Made by a program: the position numbers and the translations under genes
Assembly: GCA_033961575.1 (NCBI GenBank)
Contig: CM066731.1
Coordinates: 62,401,501 to 62,465,500 of the forward strand
Direction: 5' to 3'
From: Aselliscus stoliczkanus
Lineage: Eukaryota > Chordata > Mammalia > Chiroptera > Hipposideridae
Length of the DNA stretch: 64,000 nt
Shown: one piece after another, positions 1-10,339 of the stretch
How positions within the stretch are numbered: the first letter of the stretch is position 1
Layout: every line of letters starts with the position of its first letter
Notes under the pieces: generated by a model
What the model saw: only the letters and a program-made list of their open reading frames with translations
What the model was told of the DNA's origin: nothing
Databases searched by the model: none

Positions 1-440
1 ATGTCTTTATTTCCTCCCAACTGAAACACAACTCACATTCAGGCAGCCCAATTTCAGCGTATCTCCTTTCAACAGCATTATTACAAAATGACTCTTCCAT
101 GCTCATCCTATGAGCTATTTTCCACAATGATTACTTAAGGTAAGCTCATCAAATGATCTACATTTTCTAGAAAGGGGACTGATTATTTTGCGGGATCACA
201 CAGTCAGTTTGCAGACTCCAGCCTGCTTGCAGACCTTGGGTTGACTTCTGAGGTTTCATTCGGCAGGTCTGTGACACTTGGCCATTTGGGCTAAGGCAAA
301 ATTGTTACTAAAATTATTTTGTCACTGAGAAATTACCCAATGACTTGATTCTCTATTTCTTTTTTTCTTTTTTAGTCAGAGTCTCCACTTCTTAAGCTTC
401 TGAGGGCACTGAGTCTCGCACCCTTGACTAGCTTCCCTTC
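1..440. other. Unique non-coding sequence
   Basis: No gene, repeat family or RNA was recognised here. The only structure seen is the poly-pyrimidine run that leads into the SINE starting at 441. Confidence 0.5.
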
Positions 441-584
441 TTTTTTTTTTAAGACGAGCCATCCTGCCACCTGTTGGCAGCTCAGTGGCAGCTCAGCTCA
501 GGCTGGGCATCGAACACTATTGCTCAGAGCTCAGCTCACACTCTTGAGCAAGATCTTAACCAACTGAGCCACTCGGCTGGCCCT
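441..584 (-). mobile_element. tRNA-derived SINE, type A (short copy)
   Basis: Read on the minus strand it starts with the GGCCAGCCGAGTGGCTCAGT head, which contains a pol III A-box-like TGGCTCAGTTGG. It continues through the 'gagctctgagcaa' segment and the 'gctgccaacaggtggcagg' block and ends in an A tract (T run at 441-450). Flanking copies of ctagcYtcccKtctt at 428-442 and 583-597 look like a 15-bp target-site duplication with two mismatches. The second tRNA-like unit found in full copies is absent. Confidence 0.88.
462..480 (-). promoter_or_regulatory. CTCF-like motif inside SINE A
   Basis: On the minus strand this reads CTGCCAACAGGTGGCAGGA. It fits the CTCF core (CC...AG..GGC) at the most constrained positions. 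The match is by eye; binding is inferred and untested. Confidence 0.45.
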
Positions 585-764
585 AGCCTCCCGTCTTGAT
601 TGTTCTTTGGAGTTTTTCTTCCCTCACCACCCTGTGGTTTCTGATAGGTAGAAGAAACAAGCTTCAGGGTTTGTGGGATGTAGGACATCACAGTGACATG
701 CTGGGATTGCAAAGGTGAAATGGACAGAGAAAGCGGATGAAGAGTTTGGCTGTGAATCTTAGGG

Positions 765-940
765 AACAGAGTCAGTAATATTGTAATAATTATGTATGGT
801 GTCAGATGGATACTAGATTTATCACGGTGATCATGTCATAAGTTATATAAATGTCTAATCACTGTGTTGTACACCTGAAACTATATAATACTGTATGTCA
901 ACTGTCATTGAAACATCTTTAAAAATTATTTTTTAAAAAA
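765..940 (+). mobile_element. L1 3' UTR end
   Basis: The segment has the typical L1 3' terminus of placental mammals: 'aataattatgtatggtgtc', 'tactagatttatc', 'ttatataaatgtctaatcac', 'tgtacacctgaaac' and then an A-rich tail at about 922-940. The same motifs recur in the larger L1 at 47750-48150. Heavily 5' truncated and non-coding. Confidence 0.85.
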
Positions 941-2090
941 GCGTTTGGCGGTGACTTATGGAGTGCAAGACGCCCAATGTGTTTGGGGAAGCAGAGCTGA
1001 GCAGGGGCTGCCGACCAGGTGCCTCGTCTTACAGGTAGGTAGATACTAACAGAACTTCCTCCCCTGCTTGTTACAGCCCCAGCTAAGGAAGTGGGGCTCT
1101 CCTCCCACCATGACCTCCAATTCATCACTCACTACTTTCCCAGAAAGGACACTCACTTTCCAGGTTACAAAATCCCATGGAACGAGATGGCTTTGTTTCA
1201 CTTCCTACAACAAAATGCCCACAATAGGGTTCGGCAGCAAGCCTGGAATAGCTGCTTTCTATTCAGCAAGGCCCAGTTCTCAGCCATTTCAAAGTACACT
1301 GTGTAAAGGTGTGGCTTTGCAGACAAGTACTAAAATACAAGTCCACAAAAGTGTTTTACTGTGTATCTGCAAATCTGTCCAGAAGACGGCAAAACCAACA
1401 ACATCCCCATGTTTAAACTACACGAACTGAATAAATTGTTGCTCACAGGAAACCAGTTGCTTAAAAAAAAAAAAGAACTTATTGTAAATATGCTACATAA
1501 TATTAACTAAGGACATGTTGTAAGGGGAAAATCAAATGCTCGTCATATGTGAAGTCTGATTAGGGAGCAAGCTCTCCACTGTCTGTCACTGGAGGGGAAA
1601 TAGCTAACATAATACTGTCTGCAGATCCCCTGTCAGCAGGGACAATCTGCTGTGTGATCAACGTAAACTAATCTTGGGGAGTCGTGGGAAGGCGGCCACT
1701 CTGGGTTCCTTAATGAGGAACATCCTGAGTGATGCTTAAACCCAAGTTGTGTAACTTCCCACACACTGTGCATTCAAGAATTTCAAAGATACACTAACAT
1801 AAGTACCCAGAACCCTCCATACGGCTTTGGCCATAAACAAATAGACAACTAAATGATTTCATTTCCAAGGTCAGAAAATGTTTTCCTACCAAATCAAAAC
1901 AAACGCACTCAGCATCCCCTTGTATAATATGTCACCACAGCCTACCAACTGGAATCTTAAACTTTGGCTCTATGACAATGTACATGCTCTGGAATTAAAA
2001 TAAAAGGTATATCCAATCAATATATGTAGCTTCATTGAAAGGAGAAAAATTAAAGTATTTTAAAGATGTGAATGATATTTTCTTTTTTCT
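941..2090. other. Unique non-coding sequence
   Basis: No family was recognised. The open frame at 1068-1430 (120 codons) shows no domain. It has an A tract at 1462-1473 and otherwise ordinary composition. Confidence 0.45.
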
Positions 2091-2124
2091 TCCTGTCTTT
2101 TCAGCTCAACACTTGTATCTATTT

Positions 2125-2158
2125 GTGGGTGTGTCTGTGTGTGTGTGAGTGTGTGTGT
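2125..2158. repeat. Imperfect (TG)n microsatellite
   Basis: Alternating TG with a few interruptions, 215 bp before the larger TG tract at 2374. Confidence 0.85.
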
Positions 2159-2373
2159 CCCTCAGAGGACAGAATCTGCATAGATACATGGAAATATTTT
2201 TGTCCCCCAAAAGATTTTACAACTGTTTTGTGAGTAAAGCCCCACAGGTTTAGAACAGATGTCGCTACCATTTCATGTGTCGCTTGTTTTGTGTGTAGTT
2301 ATAGCAATGCCAGAAACATGATGCCAATAAGATACTTTCCATCCTCTTTGTTGGTCTTGGTTCGCACGTGTCC

Positions 2374-2384
2374 GTGTGTGTGTG

Positions 2385-2429
<45 letters not shown>
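2374..2429. repeat. (TG)n microsatellite
   Basis: About 56 bp of TG repeats with one TT interruption near 2400. The open frames crossing it (HTHTHT and CVCVCV peptides) are artefacts of the repeat. Confidence 0.97.
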
Positions 2430-2432
<3 letters not shown>

Positions 2433-4044
2433 CACAGAATCACAGAATGGAGGTGAGTCTTTCCAGCCATTTCTGTAATTTCTGTCTTTCCTCTTGTCCA
2501 TTAGCAATGAGCAAGTTGTGCTGAAACCAGTTCCTGGTCTCCCTACTTCCTTTTTCAGAAATTAAATCATTTGTAATGACAGCGTAACAGTGGTAAGTCC
2601 CTCTCTGAGAGACCACAATAGTCTTCATTAGCAAAATGCAAATTTAAACTCATCTCCCTTATGACACACAGTTCTTTGAACACGATGCCCAATGGGTCCT
2701 TTTATTTCCTTTTTTTTCCATTTCACAGTTTTCCAAACCGATTTCAGAGCCTGAATCCCAGAAACAGACAAGCCGTTCCCATTAAATCAGTGGTAACCAT
2801 ACACGTCCGAGTGTGGCCTTCATTCTTTTTTTGTGTGTGTGGTATAAAGATCTGCCTTAATTGTTTAATCTTATTTTTCAACAAAACAAACAAACAAAAA
2901 ACCCATGGCCTTCTTTCTTAAGTGCTCGAGGTTTGTTTTGTTTTGCCTAAAGTGCTTGTTCCCGTAGGACAGTTTCTAGGACCAGATCTAACTGTTAGAT
3001 TCGTGTCAGTCCACACCTGTGGTCCTATGTGCAGCTCATTAAATCACTCTCCTTTAATGAGAAAGCACTAAGTTTCGAACTGCAAACATCTCCATTTGCA
3101 GTTGCGGACTCTCCTACCTTTTCATCTCAACAATCTTGGAGACTGACTCGATATTAAATCATTTAAATGACTGAGAAACAAGAATCTTCTTCAGGGAGCC
3201 TGAAGGCTTATTGTCCAAAGGATGTGAATTTTAATGTCACTAAGTGATCATTTTCTTGCTTTGAAAGGCCTATAACGAAATGCCAAGTCTCTCTATAAAA
3301 TAAGAGAAACCAAAAACCGAAAATTGTATTTCTACGTTTTATCACATTATAGTAGGATCCTTGGTTACATCTGAGATAAATCCATGATAGATAGGATTTT
3401 AAAAATAAAATGAAAAAAAAAAAAAGGATTCTAATGAGCTTTAAGGAAACCATTTGCTGCCAGCTTTCTAATAATTTCATGATAGCCTGCACTTTCCATT
3501 TATGCTTACATAATCCTGTTGGTTCAGGTAATTTCCATAAAATTGGTGCTTTATAAAATGGCTTACTGCTGGAACAAAGGAATGCCAGCCTGCTACCGGG
3601 CTGGCTACTCACTGTGGAAAAAAAAAAGGGGGGTGGTGGCCAGAAGACACGTGGGTTTTATACAGTCTACTAAAGAACAGGTATTTTGATTCTAGAATGT
3701 GGGGAATTAGTACAAAATGGGACACGTAACCTACAGACTTGGCCACCACCTTTATTTGTGTGGTCAGGCTCTTACGTTGGATAATCCATGTAGCTGGCAG
3801 CCTTGACAAGAACACAGAGTGGAACTTAAGGCAGGATTAACTGTGCTAAGGAATGTTTTCAATGTGTTCAGAGCAAACTCGAGCATGCATGCTGCCATGT
3901 TTTCCTCCAACCATGCTCCTTCTATTTTACCAGCATCATTCCTTTCTAAATTCCTGGTTGTCCTCTATTTAATTACTTTTTATTCAGTAAAACATGTTTG
4001 CCAAAACATGGGGTTGGTATGAAGAGAGCATCACTCTCGTGCTT
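2430..4044. other. Unique non-coding sequence
   Basis: No gene or repeat family was recognised. It contains short A/T tracts (2885-2905, 3411-3424, 3617-3627). The minus-strand frame at 3208-3612 has no recognisable protein features. Confidence 0.45.
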
Positions 4045-4505
4045 GGCAAGATAATGCCCCCAGGGATACCCATATTCTAATTTCCAGCATCTGAACACAT
4101 TGCTTCACATGGCAACAGTGATTCTGCAGATGGGATGGAGGCATGAATCCTGAGATGGAGACATGGTCCTGGATAATCCATGTGGGTTTGATCTAATCCC
4201 ACCTTAAAATCAGAGGGGCTTTCCTGGCTTTGGTCAGAAAGATGTGATCAGGAAAAAACGGTCAAAGAAATGCAATTGTTCGTTATGAAGATGGAGGAAG
4301 GAGGATACAAGCCATGGAATGTGAGCGGCCTCTAGAAGCTGGAAAAGGCAAGGAGACCAATTCACTCCAAGAGCCCCCCAAAAGAATTGCTGACCCCTTG
4401 ATTTTAGTCCAAGGAGCCTCCTGTGTGACTTCTGACCTAAGATAATACATTAGTGTTGTGTTAAGCCACCAATGAGTTAATTTGTTATAGCAGCAAGTGA
4501 AAGTT
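4045..4505 (+). mobile_element. MaLR (MLT1-type) solo LTR
   Basis: Sense-strand landmarks of the MLT1 group appear in order: 'gataatgcccccagggat', 'ggataatccatgtgggttt', 'gatctaatccca', 'cggcctctagaagctgg', 'cttgattttagtccaagg', 'acttctgacct' and 'gtgttaagccacca'. It is non-coding with no internal region present. A type A SINE has inserted at its 3' end. Confidence 0.85.
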
Positions 4506-4515
4506 CATACACTCT

Positions 4516-4706
4516 AAGGGCCGGCCCAGTGGCTCAGTTGGTTAAGAGTTCGCTCAAGAGTGCGAGCTGAGCTCTGAGCAACAGCTGTTCGAGGCCAGCC
4601 CGAGCTGAGTTGCCGTTGAGCTGCCAACAGGTGGCAGGATGGCTCAGCTAAAAAACAAAAAACAAAAAAAAAAAACAAAAACAAAAAAACAAAAAAAACA
4701 AACAAA
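4516..4706 (+). mobile_element. tRNA-derived SINE, type A (short copy)
   Basis: The head gggccggcccagtggctcag and A-box-like tggctcagttgg are followed by the 'gagctctgagcaacag' segment, the CTCF-like block at 4621-4639 and a long CAAAA-rich tail. A perfect 10-bp target-site duplication, catacactct, flanks it at 4506-4515 and 4707-4716. The insertion is at the edge of the MLT1 LTR and is therefore younger than it. Confidence 0.92.
4621..4639 (+). promoter_or_regulatory. CTCF-like motif inside SINE A
   Basis: The 19-mer CTGCCAACAGGTGGCAGGA is identical to the one in the other short type A copies. Function is inferred from the motif alone. Confidence 0.45.
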
Positions 4707-4764
4707 CATACACTCTGGACAAGGAAGGGGAAGGGGCATGGCATTTGAAATCTGTTGGGCCTAG

Positions 4765-4930
4765 ATTAAAATGCCAGCTATACTGCAGACTGCATATCTC
4801 TATGCAAGTTCCTTTAACTCCATAAGCCTCTTTCTCATCATCTGCACATCGGAAATTACAATGCTTCCCGCATCCAATTGCTCAAGGAGTTAACGCCTGG
4901 ACCATAGATAGTGGTGTTTAATATATCAGG
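4765..4930 (+). mobile_element. MIR-like SINE remnant
   Basis: The order 'attaaaatgccagcta', 'gcaagttcctttaac', 'cctctttctcatcatctgca' and 'ggaaattacaatgc' follows the MIR core plus strand (accumulated-loss form of 'tcccagct...gcaagttact...tttcctcatctgtaaaatggg'). Confidence 0.6.
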
Positions 4931-4993
4931 GCTTTTATTACACATCTTTTTCTGTGAAGCCCAACATCCAGTCATAACATTTTCTTTTTCCCC

Positions 4994-5354
4994 AAAGATT
5001 TTATTGGGGAATTAAGGAAGGGGAGCAGTGCTGGGGAATTGCAGAAGGGGAACAGCCAAGTTGTTGTCCTTCAGTCTTAGTTGTGGAGGGTGCAGCTAGC
5101 TCAGCTCCAAGTCCAGTTGCCATCCAGCGCCCCTTGGCAGCTCAGGGCAGCTCAGCTCAAGGTGCCGAGTTCAGTCTTAGTTACGGGTGGGCAGGCAATC
5201 TTATTGTTACACCAGCTGAGCCATCCTGCCACCTGTTGGCAGCTCAGCAGTAGCTCAGCTTGGGCACAGCTCACTAGCCCATGTGGGAATCAAACTGGCG
5301 ATCCTGTTGCTCAGAGCTGGCGCTCTTAACCAATTGAGCCACTCGGCCGGTGCC
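4994..5354 (-). mobile_element. tRNA-derived SINE, type A (long copy)
   Basis: On the minus strand it runs from the tRNA-like head (near 5354) through the CTCF-like block and a second 'taagactgaa' unit to the 3' tail. The tail reads 'ccccaataaaatcttt' in that orientation, so it carries AATAAA followed by a TCTTT terminator-like end. The sequence ccagtcataac plus a T-rich part is duplicated on both sides (about 4969-4987 and 5353-5370), giving a clear target-site duplication. Confidence 0.92.
5224..5242 (-). promoter_or_regulatory. CTCF-like motif inside SINE A
   Basis: Minus-strand copy of the same 19-mer, unchanged from the copies at 462, 4621, 31038 and 40979. Confidence 0.45.
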
Positions 5355-5389
5355 AGTCATAACGTTCTTTATACTCTTTATCTGCACGA

Positions 5390-5625
5390 TAATTTATGTC
5401 CAGTTTCCTGTATAGTTCTATTCATTTTTTTCCTAACACATTGCTCACCCATCCCTCTTCCTAAGAGAACCCTATCATTATGCCTCCTCTTTAATCAAAA
5501 GTCATTAATTACTCCCAGCCTCAGAATAACATTCCATATCCTTGGCCTGGCATTCAAGGCCCTCCACTAGCTGGCTCCATTCTACTTCACAACCTAATTT
5601 ACTGTGACTTCATTACGGTGTGTTC
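5390..5625 (+). mobile_element. L2 LINE fragment
   Basis: The stretch 'ttggcctggcattcaaggc', 'cctccactagctggctcc' is the L2 3' UTR segment that reads 'caaggccctccacaatctgg' in better-preserved copies. Strongly diverged. Confidence 0.5.
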
Positions 5626-5639
5626 CCACAGTGTGACGT

Positions 5640-7008
5640 CACCAGCTTCGGGAACACCTGGCAGGTGTCAGTGTTATCAGTGAGCTCCTAGGGCGCCTGG
5701 CCTGGAGACATTTCAGAAGCCCCGCCCACATGGATCTCCTGCCCTGGTCTACTTCCGGTCTGCGGGAGACATCTGAGTCTTTCCAATTTCTCAGGGTGGA
5801 CTTTCTCCCACCGAGTAATTTCTGACAGCCCTTGCCATTTGCCTCCTTGAACTGGGAATTGTCTTCGATGTGTTTATGTCCTGTCTCCCAGATAGTCGGT
5901 CAACCCTTGGCTGGTGGAGCCATTTTCCTGTTCAAAATCATCACAGTGTGCTTTTAGAACGTCTTCAAGGAATATTCCTTGATACATTATCCATCAGCTT
6001 CCGTCTGAAGCTCTCCGCCAGACAGACAAGTGCTGGCAGACATACTTCTTCCTTCTGTTCTCCCTCTGTTCTGAGTCACCAACCTGCCCTCCCCTGCGTT
6101 CCCACCATTGCAGGTGTCTCCAAGGCTTCTTCCCATCAAGGCTCTCTCTCCTCCTTTCTTGTCCCCACCCGCAGGCTTTGTGGTCTATATGCCATGGGAT
6201 AAACAATCCTGGGAAAGCAGAGCTGGCTCGTATGACTCCACTTGAGAGAAGGCTCTCCTGCCCCACAATTTACCTCCAAGGAACACAGATGATAGTTACT
6301 GTCTTTTCGAAACATCAGTCATTTGGGCTTTGGCTTCTGTCCCCTGTAAGGTCAGCAACTAGTGCTTTACCCTCCCCGGGGCAGTGTGAGGTCTACACAG
6401 GGAGTGCCTCGGAGGACCCCCCAAGGGGGGCTTTGCCTAAGACCTTCAAGGTTGCATATTCTGAAACAGTAGACCAGAGCGGAGCCTCCTGTGCCCAGGG
6501 GCAGCCTGGCTTTGCAGGCGAGTGTGGCTAAATTCTGCCTCGGCAGCCCTCCCCTCCACTGCCCGAAGGTCCATTTGGGATTTCTTGATCTTTTGATCCT
6601 TTGATCCAAAGAGAATGAGAAGCATTCCCACTAAACTTGTGCACACACTGCTCAGTCTATTCAGGAATTCCATTTGGGTTTGAGTATATGATTGGTAAAA
6701 ACTCACATTACAGTTATTTCATAATTTTTACTGCATTTAATGTGTCCTTAGATTGCATGAGAAGGGAGTGGTTGGGAACAGGGAAGGATGGTCAGACAAT
6801 ATCATCTATAAAGTTGTTTCATTCTGAATCTTAGAATGTATTAAAATAAAGTCCATGGGAGAGGCAGATGGCCCGAAGGCCTTACTGCAGACGCCTGATT
6901 TTCTTACGGTATTTGGTGGCTATCCGTGTGGTCAGGCTGCAGGGGAGAGGGCCAGAATAGACTTTCACCATCATCCCAAATGTCTCCTTAGCCTTTTACT
7001 GACACCTG

Positions 7009-7010
<2 letters not shown>
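5640..7010. other. Unique non-coding sequence
   Basis: A pyrimidine-rich stretch around 6040-6170 and several overlapping open frames (5870-6266, 6178-6706) are present. None shows a domain, and the frames overlap on both strands as expected for non-coding GC-moderate DNA. Confidence 0.45.

Positions 7011-7012
<2 letters not shown>

Positions 7013-7064
<52 letters not shown>
7013..7064. repeat. (CA)n microsatellite
   Basis: About 25 perfect CA units. Confidence 0.98.
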
Positions 7065-7074
7065 TCACACTTTA

Positions 7075-7395
7075 AAAGTTCCAAACATTCATAAAAGTAC
7101 AAAGAATAGTATACTGAACCCCACATACCTATCACTCAGATCAAAAATTATCAGTATTTTGCCAGTCTTACTTTAAGTATCTTCATGTTTTTCCTGTGGT
7201 ATTGTCAATCAAATATGAGATAAGATACATGCTATTATCACACCTAACAAAATTAACAATAAATCCTTTCTATCATCTAAATAACCAGATCATGTTAAAA
7301 TTTCCCTGATAGCCTCAAAGATACCTTTTAAGGTTGGTTTCCAAATCTATACCCTTAGAGTTCTTGCACTGTATCTGATTGATCTTTTGAAATCT
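7075..7395. mobile_element. Old L1-type 3' UTR fragment
   Basis: The segments 'caaagaatagtatactgaac', 'cccacatacctatcactcag', 'attatcagtattttgccag' and 'atcacacctaacaaaatta' match a widespread mammalian L1 (L1M group) 3' region by memory. Orientation was not settled. Confidence 0.55.
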
Positions 7396-7400
7396 ATGAG

Positions 7401-7757
7401 TCCTGTGGCAGGCAGAATAATGGCTCCCAAAGATGTCCATGTCCTAATTGCGTGTCTGTGAACGTTACTTCACAAGGGACTTTGCAGATGAGATTAAATT
7501 AAGGACCTTGAGAAGGGACAATTAGCCTGGAGTACCATGTGAGTCCAATCTAATCCCATAAGTCCTTAAACTCAGAACACCTCTCCCAGCTCTGGTCAGA
7601 GATTGTGACTTGATGATGGGAAGGAGGGTCCGAGGGGTGTGACATTACTGGCTTTGTATATATGGAGGGAGGGGCCATGGTTTTAGCCCAGGGAGACCAT
7701 GTGTCTAACTTCTGACCACAGGACTGCAAGGTAATACCTTTGTGTTATTTTAAACTG
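7401..7757 (+). mobile_element. MaLR (MLT1-type) solo LTR
   Basis: The motifs 'gcagaataatggctcccaaa', 'gatgtccatgtcctaat', 'gggactttgcagatgagatt', 'gagtccaatctaatccca', 'ggttttagcccagggagacc' and 'gtgttattttaaactgcc' give the MLT1 LTR order. Better preserved at the 5' end than the copy at 4045. Non-coding; no internal sequence. Confidence 0.9.
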
Positions 7758-8029
7758 CCATTCCTTTAACAGGGCACTGGAAGTCACACTGAGGTGTAAA
7801 TGTGTGACACCAGACTCTTTTCTGAGACCTGGTTGGTGTGGGGCCTGAGAAAGAGACACAACGGCCTGGCTGATGTCCAGGAAAGGGGAGGCTGGGGGCC
7901 TGAAAAGAAATGGGGCCAGCTGTGCTAGGTGGCCCTTGAGATGCTGCTGGTGGTTCCGGGCAGAACACATCAGGCAGAAGAGCTCCCCACCCCGCTCAAT
8001 GCAGGCTTTATACTACGGTCCAGTCACTC
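7758..8029. other. Unique non-coding sequence
   Basis: Short unique spacer between an LTR and an L2; no recognisable feature. Confidence 0.4.
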
Positions 8030-8376
8030 ATCACCTAATCCTTCGCAGACCTTCCTCCACCTTTAGGGACCCATGCACACTGTCCCCTTCACTCGTTACA
8101 CTCTATGCTGGGCTCCTTTCTGTTCCTCGACCATGACAAGCTCTTTCTCACCTGAGAGTCATGTGGTTGGTCCCTCTAGCCATGCTTTCTCATGTCAGCC
8201 TTCAGGTCTCAGCCCCAGAGAGGCCACCCCCATTGACCCCATCTAAAGCATAGCTCTCCCCCAACAAATCACATAAGCTTGTTCATTTTCCTCATAACAC
8301 TTGTCACAATCTGTGGTTCTTTCCTAGAAGGAGGGGCCTGGTCTATCTGATTCACAACTGGGTGCCAACACTCATT
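8030..8376 (+). mobile_element. L2 LINE 3' UTR
   Basis: Contains 'gtcagccttcaggtctcag', 'agagaggccacccccattga', 'cccatctaaagcatagctct', 'cataacacttgtcacaatct' and the terminal 'cattcaataaatattta'. These are the successive blocks of the L2 3' UTR. Confidence 0.85.
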
Positions 8377-8830
8377 CAATAAATATTTATTGAGAACGAA
8401 GCACCATACTAGGCACCAGGAAAATGAAGATAAACCTACACAGTCCCTGCCTTTCATGGCATGTCTTCCAGCAGAGAGAAACCCATGCAAACAGTGCCAG
8501 TCTAACAAGATGGTTGCTGTAAAGAGTATACGACAGTAGCACCAAGAAAGGGCACTCAGGTCTCCCTGGAGAAAACAGTGAATGGAAAGCAGCATTTGGG
8601 GTGAGAAAGGGTAAGAAGGACTTTCTCAGAGAGGCAAACAGCGGGAGGAAGGTGTTCTCGGCAGAGGGAGCAGCCTGTGCAAAGCAGTTCAGAATGGCTG
8701 GGGCTGGGAGGGAAGTGGGGCTTGAGGGGCAAGAAAAGGGTCCTGGGCAATTTTCAAGTTGTGAAGAAAGAGGCACCTTGCTCTGGAAGAGGCCAAGCCA
8801 AGCCCAAGGGGTGGAAGGCACAGGCAAATG
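8377..8830 (-). mobile_element. L2 LINE 3' UTR, antisense
   Basis: Starts with the inverted tail 'aataaatatttattgag', then 'caccatactaggcaccagg', 'cacagtccctgcctttcatg' and 'gcagcctgtgcaaagcag', which is L2 read on the opposite strand. It abuts the sense L2 ending at 8376, so two L2 copies meet tail to tail. Confidence 0.75.
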
Positions 8831-9369
8831 GGTTTGGTCTCAAAACAGTACGGGCTCTTGTGTCCAGGGAGAGCATACCGGACACTGAGGTTACACTGGG
8901 GGATGCCCATCGCCTGGACCATCTGTCAGGTGGGAGGCGATGCTGGCAGGCCGGTGGCTGTGAAGGCCCTCTCGTCTCTCAGGCTCTCGCATATGCTGAG
9001 TCAGGCCTCACAGAGCAAGAACGTCAGCACATTGCAGGGTGACACAGGTCTTGCTAGAGAGGTGACATTGTGTTAAGTATGGTTTACCAAACAAGTGTTA
9101 AATATGGTTTGCAGGTGAAAGCTGACTTTTCCCTCACAGGGGGAATTAGGGTCTGAGCTTCACCACGGGTCATGTTCCTCACCAGAATCAGTACAGCCCT
9201 CTACTCTAGGGGTTAACTGATGGATGTGTCTGATGGATGTGTCCTGGAGGTGTCTGCCATAGTGCCATGTAAGGATGTTTAACTACTGACTCTCGGGGGG
9301 GTTAGGGGGAAGCATCCCTCACTGGCACTATCTCCAGCTCCCAGCTTCCTGCCCCCAGGATTTGCAGCC
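8831..9369. other. Unique non-coding sequence
   Basis: No family recognised. A 13-bp direct repeat, ctgatggatgtgt, occurs twice in tandem at about 9218-9243. Confidence 0.4.
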
Positions 9370-9445
9370 CCACAAACCTGGGCTCAAAGACTGGCCCCAC
9401 CTCTTATTAGCCGTAGGGATTTGGGCAAGTAAAACATCTCCACCA
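9370..9445 (+). mobile_element. Possible MIR remnant
   Basis: 'acctgggctcaaagactgg', 'cacctcttattagccg' and 'gatttgggcaagtaaaacat' resemble the MIR core in sense orientation, strongly diverged. Confidence 0.45.
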
Positions 9446-9479
9446 TTAAACGATATGGCATCTTGTGCTGATGACGCTC

Positions 9480-9650
9480 GCTCACTTTGTTCTAAGAACA
9501 TTACATTCCTAACTCATTTGATATTCAGTCACCACAAGTAGGCTTGTTAAAGTGAGGATACAGGGTCAGAGATGCAGGAATTTATGCAAGGCCACAAGGC
9601 TTGTTCCTGGAAGAGCTGGAATTTGGACTGGGACAGCCTGGCTGTGGAGC
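9480..9650 (-). mobile_element. MIR remnant, antisense
   Basis: 'gatacagggtcagagatg', 'gcaaggccacaaggctt' and 'gagctggaatttggact' follow the antisense MIR order (gaggaaactgaggc..., aaggtcacacagc..., gagctgggattcgaac). Confidence 0.65.
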
Positions 9651-9670
9651 CAAATTTGTAACTACTATTA

Positions 9671-9847
9671 CAATAAGTCCTCAGTTGACATCGTCGATAG
9701 TTTGGCGACTTTAAGCGATACAACGTATAACAAAACTGACTTTGCCACAGGCTAATAGATAAAAACAACAGTTAAGTACCTATAGCCCCTCATCAATATT
9801 ATAATAAAATGACGTTGAATGAAACAACATTATTTGAGGACCTGCTG
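9671..9847. mobile_element. TA-flanked MITE (Tc1/mariner-like)
   Basis: The element is bounded by TA at 9669-9670 and 9848-9849. The left end reads caataagtcctcag and the right end, inverted, reads cagcaggtcctcaaa, giving imperfect terminal inverted repeats. The interior has the CG-derived 'acatcgtcgatag', 'gactttaagcgatacaac' and 'gacgttgaatgaaac' blocks seen in an old mammalian DNA transposon. At 177 bp it is non-autonomous, with no transposase frame. The family name was not recalled with certainty. Confidence 0.72.
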
Positions 9848-9849
9848 TA

Positions 9850-10339
9850 TATTGTACCACTTCTTAATCCAGAAAGAAGACGTACCATTCGAGTGCGCAA
9901 GAAATAGCATGAGCCAGACCCAGCAAGGCATGGTAGCTGTAATAGACTGGATCTGGGCGCAGGCTCTGAGAATATGGCCTCCCCCTTTGACCCCTGCCCT
10001 TACTTTCTCTTATGCTCCCCTGAGCTGTGGTCTTTAGGGGAGTCAGTGGAGTGAGAACTGAGAAGGTACAAAGCTGGCAGCAAAGACTCCTGGAGTTGTT
10101 TGGGTAGGCAGGTGACAGCAGGTGACTGGCGACTCCAGCTAGACATACAGCAGGCATTACTGACCTCAACGGGGAGACCCTTCAGGTGGGACCAAGATTT
10201 GGAGCTAGGCTAATTCAGACTCACTGTCAAGGTTGGAACCCAGATAGGTTGGGACCAGTTACTCCCAGGGCTAACCAGAAACTATAAACAAATTTTGTTA
10301 ATCAGCCACTTCATATTTTTCCCTAATATTACAAGGCTA
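9850..10339. other. Unique non-coding sequence
   Basis: No repeat or gene recognised. Confidence 0.4.

Noticed and set aside
2265..2524. Several frames with HTHTHT or VCVCVC peptides
   Set aside because: They are translations of a TG/CA microsatellite. The same applies at 6855-7094, 34283-34693, 45751-45993 and 57859-58246.
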